A stretch of 64,000 bases of DNA from DASPLX01 sp035627375 (GTDB lineage: Bacteria; Pseudomonadota; Gammaproteobacteria; Burkholderiales; Burkholderiaceae_D): positions 149,692 through 213,691 of the forward strand of contig DASPLX010000036.1 in the NCBI GenBank assembly GCA_035627375.1. Direction: 5' to 3'. The stretch's first letter is position 1, and every line of letters begins with the position of its first letter. The position numbers and the translations under genes are program-made. This document shows positions 49,560 through 62,755 of the stretch, in pieces. The notes beneath the pieces were generated by a model. The model worked only from the letters and a program-made list of their open reading frames with translations. It made no database searches and was not told where the DNA came from.

Positions 49560-51067
49560 CCAAGGAACTCGACCTGTTCGACATTCAAGGGAATGTGATT
49601 CGCGCCTACGGGCGCTACAGCTTCCCGGTGGCGCGCTATGTCTTGTTGCGCATCCACGACGGCGGCAGGGGACGGCGCTTCGTCGGCGCCGTCACCAAGC
49701 GCGTCACGACGTCGGTCGATTGGGGCGACGGGCCGGGCCAGGTGAAGAAGCCGCGCGTGACGGTCAATATCGCCTTCACCTATGCCGGCCTGGAAGCCCT
49801 GGAGCTCCCGCGCGCATCGCTGATGGGCTTTCCCGCCGAATTCGCGATGGGCATGAAGAAACGCAAGGATATCCTGGGCGACGACGGGCCGAGCGCGCCC
49901 GAGCACTGGGACCCGGTCTGGCGCGGCGAGCAGGCGCACGTGCTCGTCACCCTGAACGGCCGGACGCCGCAGGACCTCGAAGACGGCTACGCCTGGCTCA
50001 ACGGGCAGGTGGTCGAGAGCGAAGGCGGCGTCAGCATCATGACCGGGCATCGCGGCGACGACGGTGCGGAGGATTTGCCGTACCAGGACGCCAAGGTCGT
50101 ATGCGACCAGGACGGCAATCCGACGCCCAAGGAGCACTTCGGCTACACCGACGGCATCAGCGATCCGGTGTTCGAAGGCATGCCCAGCAAGAGTTCGCAA
50201 AGCGTGATCGGCCGCGGCAAGCAGACCCGGAACGGCTGGGCGCCGCTCGCGACAGGAGAATTCCTGCTCGGCCATATCGACGAGGCGCACGAGTATCCGG
50301 CCGCGCCGATGCCGATGTCGCTGTCGAAGAACGGCAGCTTCATGGTGTACCGCAAGCTGCACGAGAATGTCGGCAGCTTCAACGCCTTGCTCGACCGGGA
50401 AGCCAAGTCCTATCCCGGCGGGCGCGAACTGCTGGCGGCCAAGTTCGTCGGCCGCTGGCGCGACAACGGCGCGCCCCTGACCGACGCGCCGGACGAGAAG
50501 AGCAAGGCGGAATGGGATGCGCGCTTCGCCAAGGCGAACGCCGCGGAACAGGACCGCATGCTGTCCGGCTATACCTTCGACGACGATCCGGTCGGCGCCA
50601 AGTGCCCGTTCTCCGCCCACGTGCGGCGCATCAATCCGCGCGCCTCGCTCGAGACCAACAAGGGCGCGTTCAATACGCCGGGCGCCTTGTCGGACCGGCG
50701 CCGCATCCTGCGCCGTGGCCTGCCCTATGGCGACGTCAAGGATCCGTCGCGCGACGACGGCAACCACGGCATCGTCATCATGATGGTGAATGCCAGCATC
50801 GAGCGCCAATTCGAATTCGTCCAGCAGCAATGGATCAATTACGGCAACGATTTCCATGCCGGCAACGACAAGGAGATCATCCTCGGCAATCACAGCCGCG
50901 AACATCCGAGCAAGGCCGTGCTGCCGGTCGAGCCGGACAGCGATCGGTGCCCGCACTTCGTGCGCAACATTCCCCGGCTGGTCGAGACGCGCGGCGGCGA
51001 TTATTTCTTCGTCCCGAGCATGACGGCCTTGCGCATCATCGCCGCCGGCATGGTGGATCCGACTTGA
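49556..51067 (+). CDS. DyP-type heme peroxidase
   Basis: The 503-residue enzyme has the dye-decolorizing-peroxidase signature GYTDG (196-200, with D199 the distal acid). The proximal heme ligand is H355 in CPFSAHVRRINPR, and a distal arginine lies in RRRILRRGLPYG (381-392). The length and CPFSAH context fit the large class D/V DyPs rather than the short EfeB-like ones. There is no Tat or Sec signal, so it is probably cytoplasmic. The GTG at 49556, after GGGAGG, overlaps the previous stop; an in-frame ATG at 49544 is the alternative. It is the third gene of the lux-box cluster, and its physiological substrate is unknown. Confidence 0.92.
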   Translation: MTKELDLFDIQGNVIRAYGRYSFPVARYVLLRIHDGGRGRRFVGAVTKRVTTSVDWGDGPGQVKKPRVTVNIAFTYAGLEALELPRASLMGFPAEFAMGMKKRKDILGDDGPSAPEHWDPVWRGEQAHVLVTLNGRTPQDLEDGYAWLNGQVVESEGGVSIMTGHRGDDGAEDLPYQDAKVVCDQDGNPTPKEHFGYTDGISDPVFEGMPSKSSQSVIGRGKQTRNGWAPLATGEFLLGHIDEAHEYPAAPMPMSLSKNGSFMVYRKLHENVGSFNALLDREAKSYPGGRELLAAKFVGRWRDNGAPLTDAPDEKSKAEWDARFAKANAAEQDRMLSGYTFDDDPVGAKCPFSAHVRRINPRASLETNKGAFNTPGALSDRRRILRRGLPYGDVKDPSRDDGNHGIVIMMVNASIERQFEFVQQQWINYGNDFHAGNDKEIILGNHSREHPSKAVLPVEPDSDRCPHFVRNIPRLVETRGGDYFFVPSMTALRIIAAGMVDPT

Positions 51068-51115
51068 GTTGACATGAGTTCTTGCGGTTCAGGCGTTGTT
51101 GTTTCTCCTCCCTCG

Positions 51116-51162
51116 GCGCGGACGATGCAAGGAAGATTCGCCCATCCTTGCATCCTCCGCGC
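51116..51162. terminator. Long hairpin between convergent DyP and hybrid-kinase genes, probable bidirectional terminator
   Basis: GCGCGGA, one mismatch, then GATGCAAGGA pairs around an 11-nt loop with TCCTTGCATC and TCCGCGC, giving an 18-position stem with one C-C mismatch. It is followed by ATCTTTT on the plus strand. It lies 49 bp after the DyP stop and 30 bp before the end of the opposite gene. Confidence 0.75.
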
Positions 51163-51191
51163 ATCTTTTGCGCTGTTTTCCCGCTGTTTTG

Positions 51192-54257
<3,066 letters not shown>

Positions 54258-55340
54258 AGACCACTTTGCGGGCGCGATTGATGCCGCCGAGCGGCCGGTG
54301 CTCGGGCAGCGCATGCCAGGGAGAATACGACAGGTTCTCGCCGAATTCGCGCTGCTTGGCGCTGTCGAACTCCTGCTTGAAGATGCGGATCGTCGCCACC
54401 TTGCGGAACGGAGACTCGGATTCGCGCCACTCCTTGCCCGGGTCTTCGATCGGCATGTTGTCCGGATCGGTCTGGAACTGCACCGCGAAATCGAAGAGCG
54501 CATCGCCGCGCTCGAGCTGGCGGATCATGGCCAGGCGCAGGTAATCCGGATCGGGATCGTCCGGGATCGTATCCGCGGCGGCCGGATGCGGGATCGCCGA
54601 GTACTTCACGGCGCGGTCGCCGAACAGATAAGGCGTAGTGCTGAAATAACGGATTTGCAACGGATTGGCGAAGCGCTTCATCGACTTGAGCAGGTTCCAG
54701 ACCACGCGCCAATGCGTCGCGAAAAACCACAGCTTCGCCAGCGTGCCGCTCATCAGCGCCCGGATCATGTCGTCGAATTCCTCGACATCCTTGGTGACGA
54801 AGACATTGGTGCTGATGGTGAGGAAATCGTGGGTCTGCTCATGCCTTTCGGCCTCCAGCAGTTTCTCTCCCGGCACGCCCATCAGCTTGATCGCCATGCC
54901 GCGGATGTCGCGGACGGTATCGGGATTGATCGTGTCGAATTGATTGGAAAAGCGTACCCAGGCCTGATACGTCGCGGGCCGGGCGAACAGGCCGACGCGC
55001 AGTTCGTCCGGAAGATCCGGTTCCACGATGAATTCGGCCTTGACGACGCCGTGCATCTTGGGATGGGCGTCGCGCCGCATGATGCCGGTCGGATTGTCCT
55101 GGATGATCTTTTGCTTGAGCCGTTGCGCCAGATCGTCGATCACGGCGGCTTCTTCGGAGGGGGGGTATTCCTGGGCCAGCTGTTTTTTTGCCATACCGAC
55201 TCCCTGGGGTGAGACGTTCCATGCGCCATTGAACCGCGGTTCGGGCTATATTACCTTGTAGTCAGCGTATTGAGACGGTAAAGGCGCCATCGGTCCGCAC
55301 AACACATGACAAATAAACGACACGATCGGAGACCCCAGCG

Positions 55341-58300
55341 ATGATCAGCGTACCGCACAAGGCCATGTTCTTCCGCCGCGCGGCGGAAAGCGAAGACGGC
55401 GCCGTGCTCGAGGTCGACGACAGCTTCGATCTCGGCGCCGCGCTCGATTTCGCGATGGCGCTGGCGGAACGCCTGCGGGAAGTCCATGCCCGTTCCGAGG
55501 CGCACCTGGCCGTATGTCCGGCCAATATCCGGATCGCCGACGGCGGCGCGATCGAATTGCGCGACGAAGCGCCCATGCCGCTGGCCTACGTCTCGCCCGA
55601 GCAGACCGGCCGCATGAACCGCCGCGTCGATTACCGCAGCGACTTCTACTCCTTGGGCGTGACGCTGTACGAGGTCTTCACCGGCCACCTGCCGTTCGAG
55701 TCGGACAATCCGATGGAAGTCGTGCACGGCCATATCGCCAAGAAGCCGCTCGCGCCGCTCGCCGTCAATCTCGAATTGCCGTCCGTCGTCAGCGACATCA
55801 TCGCCAGGCTGCTCGCGAAGAACGCGGAGGATCGCTATCAAAGCCTCGACGGCTTGCTGGCGGATCTGCGCCAATGCCGGCTGGCGTTCGCCGATAACGG
55901 CACCGTGCCTTCGTTTCCGCTCGGCCAGCACGACGTCTGCGAGCGCCTGCAGTTGCCGCAAAGGCTGTACGGCCGAGAAGCGGAAGTCGGCCAGCTGATC
56001 GGCGCCTTCAACCGGATCGCCGACGGCGGCGCGGAGATGCTGCTGGTGGTGGGATACTCCGGCATCGGCAAGTCGGCCCTGGTCAACGAGATCCACAAGC
56101 CGGTGGCGGCCCGGCGCGGCTACTTCGTCGCCGGCAAGTTCGACCAGTTCAAGCGCAGCGTTCCGTATTCGGCGATCAACGACGCCCTGCGCGAACTGAT
56201 CCGCCAGATCCTCACCGAGAGCGAAGCGCGCATCGCCCAGTGGCGCGAGAAGCTGCTCAAGGCCCTCGGTCCGAACGGGCAGATGGTGATCGACGTCATC
56301 CCGGAACTCGAATACATCATCGGCAAACAGCAAGTCGCGCCGCAGCTCGGCGCCGGCCGCAACAGCTACAACTACGTGATGCAGAACTTCGTCGGCGTGT
56401 TCGCGCGGGCGGAGCATCCGCTGGTGATCTTCCTCGACGACCTGCAGTGGGCCGACGCCGCGTCGCTCAAGCTGCTGGCGCTCCTGATGCGCAGCCTGGA
56501 ACAGCCGTGCCTGCTGCTGATCGCCGCCTACCGCAACAACGAGGTCGGCGCCGCCCATCCGGTCATGATGACCATCGACGAGATCCGCAAGGACGCGCGG
56601 GTCAGCACGATCGAAGTGCAGGCGCTGCCGCAATCGAGCGTCGTCGAGCTGGTGTCCGATACCGTGCAGAGCCGCCGCCAGCCGGCCGCCGCGCTGGCCC
56701 AGCTGGTCTATAGCAAGACCCGCGGCAATCCCTTCTTCGTCGGGCAGTTCATCAAGAGCATCCACAACGAAGGCCTGTTGCGCTTCGAGGAGGGAGGCTG
56801 GTGCTGGAACGTCGAGCAGATCGAGGCGCTCGGCATCACCGACAACGTCATCGATCTGCTCACGCGCGAATTGCGCCGGCTGCCGGCCAAGACCCACCGC
56901 CTGCTGACGCTGGCCGCCTGCATCGGCAATCGCTTCGACGTGCGGACGCTGGCGACGGTCAGCGAAACCAGCGAGGAAATCACGGCCGACGCGTTGCGGC
57001 AGGCGGTGCAGGCCGGCTTGCTGACGCGCCCCGACGCCGGCCTGGCGCCCGGCGGCGAGGCGGAAAGATCGGTGTATCACTTCCTGCACGACCGGGTGCA
57101 GCAGGCGGCTTACGACGACATTCCCCAGAGCGAGAAGAAGGCTGTGCACCTGAAGATCGGCCGGCTCCTGGTCGACAGCCTGTCCGCCGAGGAACAGGAA
57201 GAGCGCCTGTTCGACATCGTGCACCAGCTCAACGAGGGGCGCGGGTTGCTGGACGACGAGGGCGAATGCGACCGCCTGGCGCGGCTCAACCTGCGGGCGG
57301 CGAAGAAGGCGCGCGCCTCGGCGGCGTTCGACATGCACCGCGAATGCGTCGAGATCGCGCGCGAGTTCGGCGCGGTGAAGCCGTGGTCGCTGAAGCAGGC
57401 TTTCATGCACGAGCTCTACATGGAGATGGTCAGCGCCGCCTTCGCGCGCGCCGACTATGCCGAGATGGAACGCCTGTGCAACATCGTCAGCGCCAATGCC
57501 GCATCCGCCCAGGAGGCGATCGTCGCCAAGGAAATGCTGGTGCGCTGCTACGGCGCCGCCTACAACCCCGAAAAGCTGCTGCAGACCGGCATCGCGCTGG
57601 CCGAGCTGTCGGGCATCCGGATGCCCGACAATCTCGGCCCGCGCCATATCCAGACCGCGCGCCTGCGGCTGGCGTTCGCGCTGCGCGGACGCGACCCGCT
57701 GGACCTGGCCGATTTTCCCGAGGCGACCGATCCGCAGTACCTGTTGCAGCTGCAGGCGACGACCGCCTTTCTCGCCTATGGCCTGACCTATCTCGCAGGC
57801 TCCAACGTCGTGCTCTGGCTGGCGCTGGAGATGATCCGCAAATCGATCCGGCACGGCGTGTCGCCGTATTGCGCCTATGCGTACGCGGTCTGGGGGCGCA
57901 CCTTGTCGGGGCGGCTCGGCAAACCGCTCGAGGGCTACAAGTTCGGCAAGGTGGCGGCCATTCTCGGCGCGCGCAAATACCTGCTCGGCGCGGTCGGCAT
58001 CTACCAGGGGATCATCCGCCATCGCTGCGAACATCTCAACCTGTCGCTGCAACCCTTGCTCGATACCTATGTCAAGGCGATGGAGGTCGGCGACCGTGCC
58101 GGCGCCGTCGTCGCGCTGCAATTCTCGGATGCGATCCGCTTCCAGTCCGGCGGCCGCGTCGACGACGCCTATGCGCACATCCTGAAAGACATCGAGATCT
58201 ACCGCAAGATGGATTATTCGGCGCTGCTCGGGGTGATGCTGCCGTGGGCCCAGCTGTTCGCCGACCTGGTCGGCCAGTCGGTCGAACATCTGACGCAGGG

Positions 58301-60362
58301 CCGCACGATGGACGACTTCGTGCAGGCGCGCAAGAAGGCATCCGACCCCTGGGGCGTGTTCTATGTCCGCACCATCCAGTGCATCGACGACTATTACTTC
58401 GGCCGCTACGGCGAGGCGCTGCTGCATGCCGCCGAGGCGATCGGCCTGCCCGGCTTCGACTACGGCACCCCGTCGTCCGCCTACCTGATGTTCTTCCATT
58501 CGCTGGCGCAGCTTGCCTTGTGCGACAGCCACGGCGGCGCCAAGCTGGCGGCGCTGGCGAAAGTCACGAAGATGCAGCGCCGCTTCCGGCCGTGGGCGCG
58601 CCACGCGCCGATGAATTACCTCCACAAGTGGCAACTGGTCGAAGCCGAACGGCAACGCGTGCTCGGCAATCCGCGGCCGGCCAAGCGCTTCTATCAGCAG
58701 GCCATCAAGGGCGCGCGCCGGCACGGTTTCCCGAACGACGAAGCCCTGGCGCACGAGCTGCTGGCGAAATTCCATCTCCATGCCGGCGAGGAATTGCTGG
58801 CGCGCCTGCACATGGAGGAGGCGCTCGCCAAGTACGAGGAATGGGGCGGCCATGCCAAGGCCTGGCAGTTGCAGGAAAATTATCCGACGCTGCTGTCGCG
58901 CGCGCTCGAACGGCGGCGCGCGGAACAAGACAGGGCGGAGGCGCCGGCGGAGCAGCATATCGATGTCGACACCATCATCAAGGCGTCGCAGATGCTGTCC
59001 GGCGAGATCCAGCTCGAACGCCTGCTGGAACGCGTCATGCAACTCCTGATCCGCAATGCCGGCGCGCAGCGCGGCGCGCTGCTGGCGCAGAAGGATGGCG
59101 CGCTGACGATCCAGGCGGCCGCGCTCGGCGAGTCGATCGAGGTCTTGCGCAACGAAGCGGTGGAACGCAATGCGGGCCTCAGCCTGGCGGTCATCAATTA
59201 CGTGCGCCGCACCGGGAGTTCGGTCGTGCTCGGCGACGCCGACAACGACCCGCGCTTCAATCTCGATCCCTATATCCGGCGCGAGCATCCGAAGTCGCTC
59301 ATGTGCATTCCGCTGTTGAAGCAGAGCGAACTGATCGGCATGCTGTATCTCGAGAACAATCTGGCGGCGGATGCGTTCACGCCGCAGCACACCGAGCTGC
59401 TGCAGATCCTGTCCACCCAGATCGCGATCTCCCTCGAGAACGCCGGCCTGTACAACGAGCTCGAACAGAAGATCGAGGCGCGCACGCTGGCGTTGCGGCG
59501 CAAGAACGACGAGCTGAACGAGACGCTGCAGTCGCTGCGCCAGGCGCAGAAGCAGCTGATCGAATCGGAGAAACTGGCCTCGCTGGGGCAGCTGGTGGCG
59601 GGCGTCGCCCACGAGATCAACACGCCGGTCGGCGTCGCCGTCACCGCCGCCTCTACTCTTTCCGAGGAGACCGGGCGCATCGAAAGCCTGTACCGGACCG
59701 GAGCGATGAAGCGTTCCGATCTCGAGAAATTCGTCGATTCGGCCGCGACCATCAGCAAATTGCTGCTGTCGAACATGGAGCGCGCCGCGACCCTGGTGCA
59801 GAGCTTCAAGGAAGTCGCGATCGACCAGACCAGCCAGGAACGGCGCAGCTTCAACCTGAAGAACTATATCGACGAAGTCTTGCTGAACCTGACGCCGATC
59901 CTGCGCAAGACCGAGCACCGGATCGAGGTCGAGTGCGACGAGATGATCGAAGTCGATACCTATCCGGGCGCGCTGTCGCAGGTATTGACCAATCTCGTCA
60001 TGAACGCCTTGATCCATGCCTTCGAGGAGGGAGAGCGGGGCGCGATGGCGATCAAGGTGACGCAGCCGGACACGGCGACGATCGAATTATGCTTCTCCGA
60101 TAACGGAAAAGGCATCCCGGCGGAGCACTTGCCGAAGATATTCGATCCGTTTTTCACTACAATGCGGGGCAGGGGCGGCAGCGGGCTCGGCCTCAACATC
60201 GCCTACAACCTGGTGTCGGGCAGCTTGCAGGGAGTGCTCTCCGTGACGAGCGAGGTGGGCGCCGGAACCGTGTTCACGCTGCGCTTCCCGCGCAATCCGG
60301 CCCGGTCCGCGGATGCAAGATCCCGACCGGCCGCCGCGAGCGCCGACGAGTTATCACAATGA
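55341..60362 (+). CDS. Multidomain pseudokinase / AAA-type ATPase / GAF / sensor histidine kinase
   Basis: The 1673-residue protein belongs to the family usually annotated as trifunctional Ser/Thr kinase, ATP-binding protein and histidine kinase. Here the kinase part (about 30-180) starts after the N-lobe. Its catalytic loop reads HLAVCPAN (55-62) where HKDIKPAN is expected, although the SPEQTGRMNRR segment (85-95) is conserved. An AAA/STAND-like ATPase follows with Walker A GYSGIGKS (238-245) and Walker B FLDDLQWAD. Then come a long helical repeat region (about 600-1200), a GAF domain (about 1210-1370), HisKA with H1424 in GVAHEINTP, and an intact ATPase. It is cytoplasmic. The next gene starts 13 bp after its stop. 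Confidence 0.9.
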   Translation: MISVPHKAMFFRRAAESEDGAVLEVDDSFDLGAALDFAMALAERLREVHARSEAHLAVCPANIRIADGGAIELRDEAPMPLAYVSPEQTGRMNRRVDYRSDFYSLGVTLYEVFTGHLPFESDNPMEVVHGHIAKKPLAPLAVNLELPSVVSDIIARLLAKNAEDRYQSLDGLLADLRQCRLAFADNGTVPSFPLGQHDVCERLQLPQRLYGREAEVGQLIGAFNRIADGGAEMLLVVGYSGIGKSALVNEIHKPVAARRGYFVAGKFDQFKRSVPYSAINDALRELIRQILTESEARIAQWREKLLKALGPNGQMVIDVIPELEYIIGKQQVAPQLGAGRNSYNYVMQNFVGVFARAEHPLVIFLDDLQWADAASLKLLALLMRSLEQPCLLLIAAYRNNEVGAAHPVMMTIDEIRKDARVSTIEVQALPQSSVVELVSDTVQSRRQPAAALAQLVYSKTRGNPFFVGQFIKSIHNEGLLRFEEGGWCWNVEQIEALGITDNVIDLLTRELRRLPAKTHRLLTLAACIGNRFDVRTLATVSETSEEITADALRQAVQAGLLTRPDAGLAPGGEAERSVYHFLHDRVQQAAYDDIPQSEKKAVHLKIGRLLVDSLSAEEQEERLFDIVHQLNEGRGLLDDEGECDRLARLNLRAAKKARASAAFDMHRECVEIAREFGAVKPWSLKQAFMHELYMEMVSAAFARADYAEMERLCNIVSANAASAQEAIVAKEMLVRCYGAAYNPEKLLQTGIALAELSGIRMPDNLGPRHIQTARLRLAFALRGRDPLDLADFPEATDPQYLLQLQATTAFLAYGLTYLAGSNVVLWLALEMIRKSIRHGVSPYCAYAYAVWGRTLSGRLGKPLEGYKFGKVAAILGARKYLLGAVGIYQGIIRHRCEHLNLSLQPLLDTYVKAMEVGDRAGAVVALQFSDAIRFQSGGRVDDAYAHILKDIEIYRKMDYSALLGVMLPWAQLFADLVGQSVEHLTQGRTMDDFVQARKKASDPWGVFYVRTIQCIDDYYFGRYGEALLHAAEAIGLPGFDYGTPSSAYLMFFHSLAQLALCDSHGGAKLAALAKVTKMQRRFRPWARHAPMNYLHKWQLVEAERQRVLGNPRPAKRFYQQAIKGARRHGFPNDEALAHELLAKFHLHAGEELLARLHMEEALAKYEEWGGHAKAWQLQENYPTLLSRALERRRAEQDRAEAPAEQHIDVDTIIKASQMLSGEIQLERLLERVMQLLIRNAGAQRGALLAQKDGALTIQAAALGESIEVLRNEAVERNAGLSLAVINYVRRTGSSVVLGDADNDPRFNLDPYIRREHPKSLMCIPLLKQSELIGMLYLENNLAADAFTPQHTELLQILSTQIAISLENAGLYNELEQKIEARTLALRRKNDELNETLQSLRQAQKQLIESEKLASLGQLVAGVAHEINTPVGVAVTAASTLSEETGRIESLYRTGAMKRSDLEKFVDSAATISKLLLSNMERAATLVQSFKEVAIDQTSQERRSFNLKNYIDEVLLNLTPILRKTEHRIEVECDEMIEVDTYPGALSQVLTNLVMNALIHAFEEGERGAMAIKVTQPDTATIELCFSDNGKGIPAEHLPKIFDPFFTTMRGRGGSGLGLNIAYNLVSGSLQGVLSVTSEVGAGTVFTLRFPRNPARSADARSRPAAASADELSQ

Positions 60363-60375
60363 AGTGGAATTTGAC

Positions 60376-62496
60376 ATGCTAGATGATTTTTCATTCGCGC
60401 CGGAAGTCGAAGCCGAGGCAATGGCGGCGCCGTGGCAAATTCTGATCGCCGACGATGAAGAGGAAGTCCATGCCGTCACCAAGGTGGCCTTGGCCGACGT
60501 CGTCTTCAAGGGGCGGCCGCTGGCTTTCCTGCATGCTTATTCGGCCGCGGAGGCGCGCCGCATCCTCGCCGAGCGCAGCGATATCGCGGTGATCCTGCTC
60601 GACGTGGTGATGGAGTCCGACGACGCCGGCCTGCGCCTGGTGCGCGAGATCCGCGGCCAGATGCGCAACCGTCGGTTGCGCATCGTGTTGCGCACCGGCC
60701 AGCCGGGCCAGGCGCCGGAGCGCGAGGTCGTGATCGAACACGACATCAACGATTACAAGTCCAAGACCGAGCTGACGCGCCAGAAGCTGCTGACCTGCGT
60801 GGTCTCGGCCTTGCGTTCGTACGACGACATCCTGACCCTCGAGAAGAGCCTGCAAGGCCTGGAGCAGATCGTCGGCGCCGCCGGCTCCCTGCTGCAAGCC
60901 CTGACCGAACGCAGCTTCGCCGACGAGATCCTGGCCCAGATCAGCCAGTTGATCGGGCATCCGGCAGACGGCATCATCGCCAAGCGCATCGCGGGCGCGG
61001 AGCGCGGCGCGGACGGTGAAATCGCCGTGGTGACCGCGCTCGGCAGGTATCTGCAGCCGGATGCCGGCGCGCTCGAGTTGCTGCGCCGCGTGTTCGAAAC
61101 CAAGCGCAACATCTACGACCGCGCCCACCTGTGCCTGTATGTCCAGCCGACCAAGGGCAACGGCGAATACGGCATCCTGGTGCCGTCCGAGCGCGAACTG
61201 ACCGATCTCGAGAAGCGCTTGATCGAAGTCCTCTCGACCAACATTTCCGCCGGCCTCGGCAACGTGCAGCTGTACGAATCGCTGCGCGAATTGAGCCGCA
61301 GCCTGGAAAACCAGGTGATCGAGCGCACGCGCGACCTGATGGTGGCCAAGGAAGCCGCCGAAGCGGCCAATCGCGCCAAGTCCGAATTCCTGGCGGTGAT
61401 GAGCCACGAGATCCGCACGCCGATGAACGGTGTGCTCGGCATGATGCAACTGGCGCTGGCCGAAACCACCGATCCGTCGCAGCGCGAGCATCTCGAAACG
61501 GCCCAGTACTCGGCCGAGGCCCTGCTGACGATCCTGAACGACATTCTCGATTTTTCCAAGCTCGAATCGGGCAATTTCGAGTTCGAGGCGATCCAGTTCG
61601 ACCTGAGCAAGACCATCGACGGCGTGATCAGCCTGATGCAGCCGCGTGTGCAGGAACATGCCCTGTGGCTCAAGTTCGAGCGCGGGGCGGCGCTGCCGCA
61701 ATACCTGGTGGGCGACGGCGGCCGCCTGCGCCAAGTCTTGCTGAACCTGATCAGCAATGCCCTGAAGTTCACGGAAAAGGGCGGCATCACGCTCGCGGTT
61801 GAGCGCGTCTCGGCTGGCGAGAAGGAGGTATGCCTGCGTTTTTCCGTGGCCGATACCGGCATCGGCATCCCGGACGAAGCCAAGGACAAGCTGTTCCAGT
61901 CGTTCTACCAGGCCGACCGTTCGATCTCGCGACGCTTCGGCGGCACCGGCCTTGGATTGTCGATCTGTCGCAAGATCGTCGAATTGCAGGGTGGGCGCAT
62001 CGGCTTCGAAAGCACGCAAGGCGTCGGCAGCAGGTTCTGGTTCGAGCTCGGCTTCGCGTTGCCGGCCGCCAGCGCGCAGCCGTCCGCCGCCGCCGCGTCC
62101 GCGCCCTCGGCCCAGCTCGCTGGCCTGAACATCCTGCTGGCCGAGGACAACGAGGTCAACCAGAAGGTCGCGTCCAGCCTGCTGCAGCGCGCCGGGCATC
62201 GGGTCCTGATCGCCAACAACGGCCGCGAGGTGCTGGACATCCTGGAGCGCGACCACGCCTTCGACGTCATCCTGATGGATATGCACATGCCCGAGATGGA
62301 TGGCCTGGAGGCGACGCGCGCGATCCGCCGGATGGACGGCCCGGCGGCGGCGCTGCCGATCGTCGCCCTGACCGCGGCGGGGGCGCTGTCCGATATACAG
62401 ACCTGCCTGGATGCCGGTATGAATTACTTTCTCGTCAAGCCGTTCCGCATGGAGCGGTTGCAGGGCATCTTGATCGAGATGCGGGCGGGGAAGTGA
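60376..62496 (+). CDS. Hybrid signalling protein REC-DUF3369-HisKA-HATPase-REC
   Basis: The 706-residue protein has an N-terminal receiver (about 20-145, D76 in VILLDVVMES) and a DUF3369 domain (about 160-300). A short coiled coil is followed by HisKA with H344 in VMSHEIRTPMN, an ATPase with LLNLISNALKFT, VADTGIGI and GGTGLGLSI, and a C-terminal receiver (about 585-700) with D635 in VILMDMHMP. The ATG at 60376 places MLDDFSF at the start; a longer start at 60313 would overlap the preceding gene. Because it is probably co-transcribed with the GAF kinase, that kinase may phosphorylate its N-terminal receiver. The output is unknown and has no DNA-binding domain. Confidence 0.92.
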   Translation: MLDDFSFAPEVEAEAMAAPWQILIADDEEEVHAVTKVALADVVFKGRPLAFLHAYSAAEARRILAERSDIAVILLDVVMESDDAGLRLVREIRGQMRNRRLRIVLRTGQPGQAPEREVVIEHDINDYKSKTELTRQKLLTCVVSALRSYDDILTLEKSLQGLEQIVGAAGSLLQALTERSFADEILAQISQLIGHPADGIIAKRIAGAERGADGEIAVVTALGRYLQPDAGALELLRRVFETKRNIYDRAHLCLYVQPTKGNGEYGILVPSERELTDLEKRLIEVLSTNISAGLGNVQLYESLRELSRSLENQVIERTRDLMVAKEAAEAANRAKSEFLAVMSHEIRTPMNGVLGMMQLALAETTDPSQREHLETAQYSAEALLTILNDILDFSKLESGNFEFEAIQFDLSKTIDGVISLMQPRVQEHALWLKFERGAALPQYLVGDGGRLRQVLLNLISNALKFTEKGGITLAVERVSAGEKEVCLRFSVADTGIGIPDEAKDKLFQSFYQADRSISRRFGGTGLGLSICRKIVELQGGRIGFESTQGVGSRFWFELGFALPAASAQPSAAAASAPSAQLAGLNILLAEDNEVNQKVASSLLQRAGHRVLIANNGREVLDILERDHAFDVILMDMHMPEMDGLEATRAIRRMDGPAAALPIVALTAAGALSDIQTCLDAGMNYFLVKPFRMERLQGILIEMRAGK

Positions 62497-62511
62497 GGTA
62501 GGCTGCCCAAA

Positions 62512-62544
62512 GGATCTCGCCGTTTTCATTCAAAAATGAGATCC
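62512..62544. repeat. Inverted repeat after the DUF3369 hybrid kinase gene
   Basis: GGATCTC (62512-62518) pairs with GAGATCC (62538-62544), with an inner TTTT/AAAA pairing. There is no T-tract on the plus strand, so a terminator role is uncertain. The rest of the 259-bp gap up to the next gene shows nothing definite. Confidence 0.35.
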
Positions 62545-62755
62545 CGCCTCCCATAAAGTGGGTATGGACGAAGCGATGACTCTTCGCCGATAATCCGCCG
62601 CTGGTCGAAACGGCAATACTTTTTGACCAGGATCCTCAAGCCTGCATCGCTTCCTGGCCGCGACCGCCTTGTCCGTCCGGCCGCCGAAGGCTCGCTCGAC
62701 GCGTTCGCGTCGCCAGGATTGACCTCACAACGAATAAGAACCGAAAGGGAGGCGC

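Noticed and set aside
55251..60017. Very long open frame on the minus strand opposite the multidomain kinase gene
   Set aside because: It is an antisense shadow of a GC-rich coding region: no signature motifs, low-complexity Arg/Gln/Ala-rich product, and the plus strand encodes clear domains over the same span.
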